A DNA stretch of 64,000 bases from DASXUX01 sp036504595 (lineage in GTDB: Bacteria > Planctomycetota > SZUA-567 > H5-PLA8). Below the pieces are notes generated by a model. That model saw only the letters and a list, made by a program, of their open reading frames with translations, was not told the DNA's origin and did not search any database. Made by a program: the position numbers and the translations under genes. This document shows, piece after piece, positions 1 through 12,000 of the stretch. Numbering within the stretch: the first letter of the stretch is position 1; each line of letters begins with the position of its first letter. Location: contig DASXUX010000042.1 of assembly GCA_036504595.1 (NCBI GenBank), positions 372,001 through 436,000 on the forward strand, given 5' to 3'.

Positions 1-1
1 C

Positions 2-3000
2 AACTTCAACAACTACTCAGGCCAGACGACGATCAACCAGGGCACCATCAACACTCCGGAGCCTAATGGACTGTCCGCGAACTCGATCGTCGTCGTCAAT
101 CCCGGCACAACGCTCGACTGTCTGGGCAACTTCAACACCGTCGGTGGACTGGTCATGAACGCGGGCTTGGTCACCACCGGTGTTGGCACGCTGACGCTCA
201 ATGGGGATGTCGTCGCGACTCAAGTCGGCGGCGTGCCGGCGACGATCAACGGCATGCTGACCGTCGGAGTGACCCGCACTTTCACCGTCAACAGCGGCGG
301 CGCGGGAACCGACTTGCTGCTCAACGCGATCGTTACAGGGGCGGGCGGCATCAATAAGAACAACAACGGCGTGATGAAACTGAGAACTGATAACCAGTTC
401 ACGGGGACAACGACCGTCAATGGCGGCATTCTGAGCCTCGACGGCAATCTGGGAACGATTGCGTCGTCCACAGCCATAGTCGTCAATTTCGGCGGGACGC
501 TCGACATCGATAACACCGGTGGTGGCGGACCGATTCGCGGCCGGATTTCGGATGCCGCGACGCTCACCATGAACGGCGGAACGCTGAGCATGACGGCGCC
601 GAACAATACGAATCGGGCCGAGACCATCGGCGCCGTGACGTTCAATAGCGGAGCCAGCACCATCGCGCTGACGGCGGCGGGAACCGGAACCTGTCAGTTG
701 ACGCTTGGGTCCGGCGCGTTGCCTCCCCGCAACAGCAATTCGTCCTTTAACGTCGTCCGCACGAGCGCCACGGGAACGGCAAACCTGTTCTTCAGCGGCG
801 GCGTGAACGGCACGCTGATTCCGTATGCAACGGTCAATGGTGTGGCTTCGATTTACAATGGCAACGGCGCCGCGGGCCAGGGCCTGATCGAGAACTATGG
901 CGGCACGCTCATTACCAAGCAGGACGGCGACTGGAACAGCGGCACCAGTTGGCTGGGCGGCGTCGCGCCGTCGGTGTTGGGCACCGACAACGTGATTGTG
1001 CGCCACTCCATGACGCTGCTCGGTGCAGGCGCGGCGAACTCGATTTCCTTTGATCGTGACAATCATATCGCCGGCACCTACGGCATCACCGCTGCCGCCG
1101 CGCAGACCTTGACAGTGACCAGTGGCCAGATTTCTGTGGGTGGAACGGCTGCTCCAGTGATCGGGCCTTTCGTCACCGTGGCCTTCGGTGCGGCTGAAGG
1201 CATCGTCAACACGAGCAGCACGGGCACGATTCGGATTGACGGGATCATTACCGGCGCGGGCGGACTGACCAAGGCTGGCAACGGCACTTTGGCGCTCACG
1301 AATGCTGGCAGCACTTACACGGCGGCGACCAATCTGCAAGGCGGAATGCTGCTGTTGGGCGCTGGCGTCACTGACGCAGTGCTGGGTGACGTGGCGAATC
1401 CCGTAAATCTGAACGGTGGCACCCTGGCCATCACGACCGGGTTCGATACGGCAACGACGGGCAACCGCGTCTACAACATCAACGCTCCAATCGGCCTTCC
1501 ATACGTCGGCGGCATTGACGTGGCGGCCGGTCAGACGTTTACGCTCAGCAGTGCCCTTGCTGGAAACGGCGCTTTGGCCATCAACCCGGATGGCACGCTG
1601 GCTCCGTGGAATGGAACGGTTGTTTTGGCGGCGAGTTCGACGCGTGGCGGCAGCGTTCAAGTGAACGCCGGCACGGTGAGCGTTGCCGATTCGGGCGGAA
1701 CGGGCCTCGGCGCCACGACGACGTTGACCTTGGGGCAGCCCTTCGGCACGCTCCCGACCACGTTGCAGGTTGCCAATGTCACGGTCACCAATGTGATCAC
1801 CGCGAATAACAACTCGAAGATTCAGTACGTCAGTGCTCCAGCCGCAACATCGGGCGGCGTGACCGGCGCCATGACCATCGGCCGCGATGCCCATGTCACG
1901 ATACAGGCCGGCGCGAATACTTCCATTGGCGCGACGGCGGACATTTTCACCCTCGGAGCGATAAACGGAGGGACCGGCGCAGCACAGATTACCATCATCG
2001 GCACCGGAGCGGTTGCGAACACCGGGCGCGTCGATCTCAACACCACCGGCAACTTCCTGGGCGCATGGCTGTTGGACCCGGGTGCGGCCAATACCGTTCT
2101 TGTACTGGCGACGAACAACGCGCTCGGCAACAGCGCCAGTCCGATTACCGTTACGAGCGGCAGGCTTGGCAACAATGGATACGGCGGAAGCAACCCGATC
2201 TATCTCAATGGCGGCACGTTGGGGGCGGTGAACGCCGATCGGACGTTCCCGGGCACCGTGATCGTAACGGCTCCCTCAACCATCTCTCTGGACGATCTCA
2301 TCTTCACAACGGGCGGCAATGTGCGCAGCGTCATTCTCAGCGCCGTCGTTTCCGGCACTGGAGCCATCAACGTGGCAAATCCCACGGCGACCGGCAAAGT
2401 GCTTCAGTTCAACAATGTCAACAACACGTACTCTGGCACGATCACTATCAATGGCCCGGACGCCATTCTACAAGCCATCAATGCCGGTTCGCTGGGTTTG
2501 CCATTTCCGGCCGCCACCGTGTCTCTCCAGAATTGCGGGACACTGCAATTGAGAAGCAACGGCGCTGGGAATAACGGTTCCGCCGGGTTCTTTGCCAACG
2601 TTCTGGTCGGCAGCCCGTGGGGATCCATCGACGTCAACAACAATGGAGCCAATACCGGAAACGTGCTGAGCCTGGGAGGGCTGAGCATCGGGGCCAGCAT
2701 GCTCAACGTCAGCAACGGCAACAGCTACGGCTTGCGCTTCACCGGCGCCAGCACCCTCACCGGTGGCACCGCGACGATCAACCATATGTCCATCGTGAAA
2801 TCGACGAACGCCTCGTTCCCGAGCACCCCGGTGAGTTTCACGGGTCCGATCACCGGATCGGGTGGCCTGGCAAAGATCGGTTTGGGAACGCTGACGTTGG
2901 GTGGACCGTTCGCCAGCGACTACTCCGGCGGCACAAACGTAATCGTCGGAACACTGATCGCAAACGGCGGCAACGCTCTCGGCGATAACAGCGCTTTGAC

Positions 3001-6000
3001 CCTTGCGGCAAGCACGACATTGGTGCTGGGCGGCAACGAGACGGTTGGATCGCTGGCTGGCATGGGCAACGTCATAACCAATGGCTACATGCTGACGGCC
3101 GGCAACAACAACCTGAACACGCAATACCTGGGTGTGATCAGTGGGCTGGGCGGATTCACCAAGAGCGGCACGGGGACGCTCACGTTGGTCAATACACAAA
3201 CCTATACCGGCGCGACGAATGTGGCTGGCGGAACTCTGAAACTGGCGCAGGCGCCCACCCGCGTGCCTGGCTTGTGGGAAGGCAGAGTCGCCGGCAATTT
3301 CAATACGGCAACCGCCAATTCGAATACATTGATCGTCGCCGGCCCGCGCTATGGGAACACGATCGATGTTCCCCCCTACAATGGTACCGCGGCCGCATGG
3401 GCCGACAACATGACCTTTGTCTACACGGGATTTTTGAACCTTCCGGTGGGCGTGACGTGGGACTTTGCCGAGAACTTTGACGACAACGTTCGGCTAACGA
3501 TCTCCGGAAGCAATGTCATCAACAACGGCACCGATTGGCAAACCCCGACTCGGACTCATCAGACTCTCGCGGCCGGTACGCGACCCTTCGAAGTCCGCTT
3601 CGGTCAAGGCGGCAGTTGGGTCGGGCCGAATATCGCCAGTTGGTGGGCCACGATGGGCTTCGGCTTCGGCTATGACCGGCTGGGCCGGAACGCGGATGTC
3701 ATCACCAACTTCCTGCCGATGTACGATCCGGGCGACGGCAGCGTGTTTCTCTGCGACTGGATGCCGCCGGTACCCACCTTGCCGCCGGGCACGGCCGTGG
3801 CGGTCGCGGCCGGCGCCACGCTGGACCTCAATGGCTACAGCCAGACGTTCGCTTCGCTCGCCGACTATGGCGTCGGAGGCGGTTCGATCGTCAACGGGAA
3901 TCTGGCGACGCCCGTCACGCTGACAGTCAGTTCATTGACGGGTAGCACAACGTTTAGCGGCGTGATCAGCGATAACGGGGCCGCGAACAAGATTACCTTC
4001 ATCAAGGATGGCGCAAGCACGCAGGTGCTCGCCGGCAGCAACACCTATACCGGCGATACGAACATCAACGGCGGCACGCTGGGCATCGGCGCGGATAACG
4101 TTCTTCCCGACGGCGTGGGCAAGGGCAACGTGAACCTGACGGCCAAACTGGACATGATGGGCCACACGGACACCGTCAACATCGTGACGGGCCTTGGCGT
4201 GGTGGACAACAGCGTGGGCAACGGCACGCTTTGTGTGGGCAATACAAATGCGACCTTCACGTTCGATGGGACCATGCAGAACACCGCTGGGACGTTGGGG
4301 CTGACGAAGGTCGGCGCCGGCACGTTGACGCTGACCGGCGTGAACACCTATGCCGGGATGACAACGATCAGCGGGGGCGTCCTGACGATCTCCACGTCCG
4401 AACGCCTGCCGGATGCTTCCCCGATGAGCATTGCTGCTGGGGCCGTTTTCGACATGGCGGGCTTCAATGAGAGCATCGGTACGTTGAGTGGCGCCGGTTC
4501 CGTGATCATGGGCTCGGGCGCACCGCTGCTGACCATCGGCGGCGACAATGGCGCCGGGAACTTCTCTGGTGTGATCAGCAGCGCCGGCAGCGGAGCCATG
4601 ACAAAGGTTGGGACAGGAACGCAGACCTTCAGCGGCGCCAACACGTACAGCGGCGACACGACGATCAGCGCGGGTACGCTGGCCTTGGGCGGAGACGACG
4701 TCATCCCGGATGGCGCAGGCAAGGGCAACGTGATTCTTAGCGGTACGTTGGACCTGGCGGGCCACACCGAAACCGTGAACGCGGTGACGGGCACCGGCAC
4801 CGTGGATAATAGCGCCGGGTCCGGCACGCTGCGCTTGGGGAACACCGACGCCACGTTTACGTTCGCGGGCACCATGACGAATACGGCCGGCGCACTGAAC
4901 ATCACGAAGATCGGCACCGGAATCCTGACGGTCACTGGCGCCAATACCTACACAGGCTCCACGCTGATCAGCGCCGGGACGGTGGAACTTGGCGCATCAA
5001 ACCGTATGCCCGATGGCAGTGCGATGACCATCGCCGCCGGCGCGACGTTCGACATGGCCGGCTTCAGTGACACGATCGGTTCGCTGGCCGGTGTCGGCAC
5101 CGTGACGATGGGCGCCGGCACGCCGGTGCTTTCGACCGGTGGCGACAATACTTCAACGACCTTCTCTGGCCTGATCAGCAGCGCTGGGGCCGGAGTGCTG
5201 AACAAGGTCGGCGCCGGGACGTTCACAATCGCGGGCACGAACGCGTACGGCGGCGATACGATTGTGACCGCCGGTACGCTGGCGTTGGGCGCCGATGAGG
5301 TCATCTCAGACGGCCCCGGTATGGGCAATGTAGTGGTCAATGGCAACTTGGATCTGGCGGGCCATACGGAAACGATTAACGGTCTGAGCGGCACTGGAAC
5401 TATCGATAACAGCACCGGCACGGGTCAATTCAACGTCGGCAATAACGATGCCACGAGCACCTTTGCCGGCAGCATGGGCAATACGGCGGGCACGCTGGTT
5501 CTAGCGAAGATCGGCGCCGGCACCCTGACGCTTTCGGGCAGCAACACCTACAGTGGCACGACCACGGTTTCGGCTGGCACGCTGGCGCTCGGCGCCAACA
5601 ACGTCCTGCCGGACGGCGCCGGCAAGGGCGACATCGTGCTGGACGCCACGCTGGACGTTGCCGGCTATTTCGACACGATCAATGGCGTGACAGGCGGTGG
5701 CACCATAAACAATAGTGCTGGCGCCGGAGTTCTCTCCATTGGCGGTGGCGACGTGACGTGCACGTTTGATGGCCTGATCTCGAATTCCGGTGGCACGCTG
5801 GGAATCACCAAAGTCGGCACCGGTACTCTTACGCTGACCGCCAACAACACCTACACGGGTCAAACGACCGCCGCCGCGGGCGTGCTGCTCGTCGAAGGCT
5901 CGCAGCCCGGCAGCGCTGCCGTGATCAATGGTGGTACTCTCGGCGGCACCGGGACCGTAGGCTCGGTGACGGGGGCCGCCGGTGGCGGGACACTCAACGC

Positions 6001-9000
6001 CGGTGCGCCTGTTGGCGGGTCCGGCATTCTGAATACGGGCAGTCTGAACTTGAATGCAGCGACAACAGTCACGGCCAATCTCGTGTCCAGTACGACGCCA
6101 GGGAGCGGCTGCGACCAGATCAATGTGACGGGGACGGTGTCGCTTGCCGGAACGCTGAACGTGACCTTAGGCTTCCCGGCGCTGACGGGTGATTCGTTCA
6201 CCATCGTGAACAACGATTCGAACGACGCCGTTGTCGGCACGTTTACGGGCTTGGCCGAAGGACAGCGGTTCGCAAGCAACGGATGCATGTTCAGCATCAC
6301 ATACCAGGGGGGTACAGGCAACGACGTGGTGCTCACGCGCGTTAAGGACGACGTGGTCGTGAGCGCCGTCAATAGTTCTGCAAATCCATCGACGTTCAGC
6401 CAGGTCGTGACGTTCTCCGTAACGGTTGCCGGCGCTGCACCGGGCGCGCCGGTTCCAACGGGAACCGTCACCTTCTATGCGGACGGCATTGGGATCGGAT
6501 CTGCGAGCGTGGACGTTGCCGGCACTGCAAGCCTCAACTATGCGGGTTTGGCTATCGGCAATCACACGCTTACGGCTTCGTACGGCGGGGCAACAGACTT
6601 CAATCCAGGGACTTCCAGTCTGCCCGATCTCGTCCAGACGGTGAGCAGAGCCTCGTCGGTGACAGCGCTCACCTCGTCCGCGAACCCGTCGTCCTTCGGC
6701 CAGAACGTCACGTTCACGGCCACCATCGTCCCCACGCCGCCGGCCACAGGGACCGGTACGGGTTCGGTGCAATTCACTGTCGATGGAGCGAATAGCGGAG
6801 CCCCGGTGGCGCTCGCAGGCGGCAAGGCCACCCTGGTACAAAGCCTGCCGGTGGGCGACCACATCATCGGTGCGATCTACGGGGGCGACGCCAACTTCCA
6901 GGGCAGTACCGCGCCGTCGCTGACGCAAAGCGTAACGGCAAATACGCCGCCCACGCTTGCCGCAATTACGGACGTGACGCTGACGCAGGGCAATCTCCTG
7001 AACATCGCGGCCAGCGGCCATGACAACGATCCGGCCCCGCCATTCAACTCCTTGACCTACAGCCTGACGGTTGCGCCGGCCTGGGTCTCGGTGAACCCTG
7101 TGACCGGCGCCATCGTTGGCATCGCTGCGGCGAACGGCAGCGGGCTGGTGACGGTTCAGGTGACCGACGGCGGCGGGATGTTCGCCACCACGTCGTTTAA
7201 CATTACGGTGATTAATCTGAATCAGGCCCCGTCTTTGGCCGCGATTGGCAATCAGAGTCTCAATCAAGGCGTCGCGCTGGCCGTTCAGGCAATCGGCAGC
7301 GATCCCGACCTATCCGCTCCGAACAACACGCTGACGTATAGTTTGGTGAGCGCTCCAGCGTGGGTCAGTATCGCCGCCAACACGGGCTGGATCACGGGCA
7401 CGGCGGCGAACAACGGCAGCGGCACCGTGACGGTGCGCGTGACCGATGGCGGAACGCCGAACTTGTCTGCTCAGACGACCTTCACGATTACGGTTACGGA
7501 CGTGAACGATGGGCCGACGCTGGATGTCATCCCCAATATAACGGTTGTTCAAGGACAGTGGGTCGCGTTGCAGAGCGGCGGCCACGACATCGATCCGGCT
7601 GCTCCCAACAACACGCTGACGTACAGCCAGAACGGCGGATTGGCTTGGATCACCGTCGGTTCAACGGGCCTCATCACTGGACAGGCCCCAAACAATGGCA
7701 CGGGCAGTGTGACGGTTCGCGTCACGGACGGCGTGGGCGCATTTGCAGAGCAGACCTTCACGATCACGGTGACTGATGTGGACGATCCGCCGACGCTGGC
7801 CTTCATCCCCGACCAGACGGTTATCCAGGGCAATGTGTTTAGCGTCAACGCCGTGGGCAACGACATCGACCCGGCCGGCGCCAACAGCACACTGACTTAC
7901 TCTCTGGTCAGTGCGCCCGCGTGGGTCACCATCGCTGGTAACGTGATCTCCGGCACAGCGCCGAACGCGGGCAGCGGAAGCGTAACGGTTCGTGTGGCGG
8001 ATGGCGGCGGCTTGTATGCCGAGCGGACCTTTGCCGTCACCGTCACCGATACAAACGATCCTCCCACGCTGGATGCGATCGGCAACGTGACCGTATTGCA
8101 GGGTGCAATACTGAACGTTCAAGCGGTTGGCCACGACGCCGACCCGGCCGCGCCGAATGGCTCCATAACGTACAGCCTCGACGTCGCGCCGCCGTGGGTC
8201 AGCATTAATCCAAGCACAGGCGTTATTGTCGGCTTGGCGCCGAATAATGGCGATGGTTCTGTGACCGTGCGCGTGACCGATGGCGCCGCGATCCCGCAGT
8301 CTGCAACTCGGACGTTCAACATCATCGTGACCGATGTGAATGACGTGCCGACGATCAACCCGATTGCCAACCAGTCGCTCGCGCAAGGGGCGGTCCTTAG
8401 CGTCAACGCGGTTGCTGGCGATATCGACCCAGCGGGTCCGAACCACAACCTGACCTATAGCCTCCTGGTTGCGCCGTCCTGGGTGACGATCAATGGAGCG
8501 ACTGGCGCCATCGGCGGCATGGCCGCCAACGGCGGCAGCGGTCTGGTGGTCGTTCGGGTGAGCGACGCCGGGACGCCGAACTTGCACGCGGATGCAGCGT
8601 TCGATGTCGCGGTCACTGACAACAACGATCCGCCAGTGCTTGATCCATTTGCTCCTATCAGCGTGGCGCAGAACAGTTGGATCACTCTGCAGGCCGGCGG
8701 CCACGATGCCGACCCGGCGGCGCCGAACAACACGCTGACTTACAGCAAGACCGCGGGGTTGGCGTGGGTGACGGTGGATCCGAGCGGACTGATTACCGGG
8801 CAGGCGCCGAATAATGGCACCGGCAGTGTGACCATCACGGTGGCCGATGGCTTAGGGCTCTCCGACACCCAGATCCTCAACATTACCGTTACCGACGTGG
8901 ACGATGCGCCGACGCTGGCCTCGATCCTTGATGTCACACTGAACCAAGGCGCCGCGTTGGCGACTAGCGCAGTGGCTACCGACATTGATCCGCCAGGACC

Positions 9001-12000
9001 GAACCACAATCTGACGTACACGATCACAAGTTCCCCCGCCTGGGTGCTGATCAATAGCGCCACCGGCGCGATCAGCGGGACGGCGGCAAACGGCGGCAGC
9101 GGGTTGGTGACTGTGCGTGTCACCGACGGCGGCGATATGTTTGACGAAACGTCCTTTATGGTGACGGTGACGGACCTCAACGATCCGCCGACCCTCGATG
9201 CCATCAGCGATATGAACATTACACAGGGCCAGTCCTTCCGGCTGCAGGCGATGGGGCATGACATTGACCCGGCAGCTCCGTTCAACACGCTCGTGTACAG
9301 CAACACAGGCAGTGTGGCGTGGGTGAGCATTGATAGCGACGGGTTGATCACGGGGACGGCGCCGAACAACGGCAGCGGCAGCGTTAGCGTGACTGTGACA
9401 GACGGGACGGGCGCGTCGGCGACCCAGACGTTCAACATTAATGTCATCGACGTGAACGAGGCGCCGAGCCTGGCGGCGCTTGGCAATGTGACGCTGGCGC
9501 AAGGCGACAGGCTGGAGGATTTGATTCCGGCGCCGGTTGCGAGCGGTACCGACATCGATCCGGCCGGGGTAAACCATAATCTGGCCTACAGCCTGACGAC
9601 TGCGCCGGCCTGGGTCGCGATCGACTCGGTGACGGGCGCCATCACCGGCACCGCGCCGAACCTGGGCAGCGGAACGGTGACCGTTCGTGTGAGCGACGGC
9701 GGGACGCCTCCGCTGTTTGCCGAACGCACGTTCACGATTACGGTGAACGACGTGAACGAAGCGCCCACGCTCGACCCGATATCGAACGTGACGGTGCTGC
9801 AAGGCGAGCAGCTCAACATACAGGCCACCGGGCATGATATCGATCCGGCTCCGAACAACGTTCTGACCTATAGCCTCGTCGTGGCTCCGGCGTGGGTCAG
9901 CATCAACGCCAGCAGCGGCGCGATTGTGGGCGTTGCGCCGAACAATGGCAGCGGTCCGGTGACAGTGCGCGTGAGCGATGGAACCTTCTCGGCTACACAG
10001 AGCTTCACGATTACGGTGACCGACGTGAATGATGCGCCAGTAATCGCCAGTATCGCTAACGTGGCGCTTACGGCAGGCACTGCGCTTCCGCTAATGACGG
10101 CTACTGCAACAGACATCGATACCGGCGCCGTGTTGACATTCAGCATGGTCAGCGGTCCGGCGTGGGTCAACGTCGCGGCTGGCGGGGCGATCACCGGCAC
10201 AGCCGTTAATGGCGGGAGCGGCTCGGTAACGGTGCGCGTGACCGATAATGGTGGTCTCACCGACGAGACCACGTTCTTCATTAGCGTTAACGACGTGAAC
10301 ACGCCGCCAACTTTGAGCGGCATCGGCAACGTGACGTTGAATCAGGCCGAGTTGCTTCTGGTCCAGGCGCAGGGCGCAGACGTCGATCCACCCGGACCGA
10401 ACAGCATGTTGACTTATGTTCTGGTCGGCGCGCCGGGCTGGGTGATTCTCGACCCGCTGACCGGCATGATCACGGGCGTCGCTCCTATTGACGGAACCGG
10501 CAGCGGTCCGGTAACGATTCACGTGACCGACGGCGGCACTCCGCCGCTTTCATCGGCCGACGTGAGTTTCACGGTGACGGTCACGAACCTCAACGACCCG
10601 CCGTCGATGATTCCGCTGGCGGACGTCACGCTGCTTCAGAACACGAACCTTAACGTAATCGCGGCGGCGACCGATCCGGACCTCGCCGACACGCTGACGT
10701 TCACGAAGGTCAGTGGTCCGGCATGGGTGAATGTTGCGGCGGGCGGAGCGGTCACGGGTGTTGCGGCCAACAACGGCAGCGGCACGGTGATCGTCCGCGT
10801 CAGCGACGGGATCGCATACGATGAGGCCAGCTTCTTCGTCACGGTCACCGACGTAAACGACACGCCGGTGCTCAACACGATTGCCGACATCACTGTTACG
10901 CAGAATCAGTGGGTGCTGACTCAGGCCACCGGCTACGACATCGACCCAGCGACTCCGAACAAGACGATCACGTTCAGCAAGAGCGGTGGACTGGCGTGGA
11001 TCAACGTTGACGCCAACGGTCAGATCAGCGGGAAGGCTCCGAACTACGGCAGCGGAACGGTCACCGTTCGGCTGACCGATGCTGGCGCCCCTGCGCTGTA
11101 TAGCGAGCAGACGTTCAATATCACGGTCCTGAACGTGAACGATCCGCCGGTCGTGAATCCGATCGGCAACCTCGTCATCGCGCAGAACGCGAACCTGAAC
11201 ATCGCCGCGACAGTGACCGATCCGGACACGGCCGATACGGTGACGTTCGCCAAGGTCAGCGGCCCGGCATGGGTGAACGTGGCGGCGGATGGAACGATCA
11301 CCGGCGTCGCCGCGAACAATGGCAGCGGTGACGTGACGATCCTCGCGACCGATGCGGGCGGACTGACTGGCGCTTTAACGTTCAATATTTCGGTCACGGA
11401 CGTTAACGACAACCCGGCGATCGACCCGATCGCGCCCATCAGCATCGTCCAGGGCGCTGTGCTGAGCCTGCAGGCGACCGGTCACGACATCGATCCGGCC
11501 GCGCCGAACAACACGATCATGTTCAGCAAGACCAGCGGTCCGGCGTGGATCATGGTCGGACCCAACGGGAATATCACGGGGCTGGCGGCGAACGCGGGCA
11601 GCGGCACATTCGTCGTGCGGCTGACCGATGGAGCCGGCGGCTTCAGCGAGCAGAGCGTGGCGGTCGCGGTGATCGACATCAATGACGCGCCGGCGATCGC
11701 TCCGGTCACCGACGTGACGATCAATCAAGGAGCGGCGCTTAACCTGCAGGTGCCCGGCAGCGACATCGATCCGGCCGCGCCAAACGGCACGCTTCTATAC
11801 CGCCTCGTCAGCGCGCCGTCGTGGGTCAGCCTTAACCCCGCGACCGGTGTGCTCACGGGAACCGCAGCCAATGCCGGCAGTGGCGCGATTACCGTGCGTG
11901 TGACCGACGGCGGCACGCCGGCGCTATTCGCGCAGCGGACGTTCAACATCATCGTGACAGACGTGAACGACGCGCCGACGATCGACGCGATCGCCAATGT

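Noticed and set aside
17..1894. A 625-codon open frame antisense to the giant gene
   Set aside because: The sense strand encodes well-conserved beta-strand repeats. The antisense frame is Arg/His-rich with no recognisable domain and arises from base composition.
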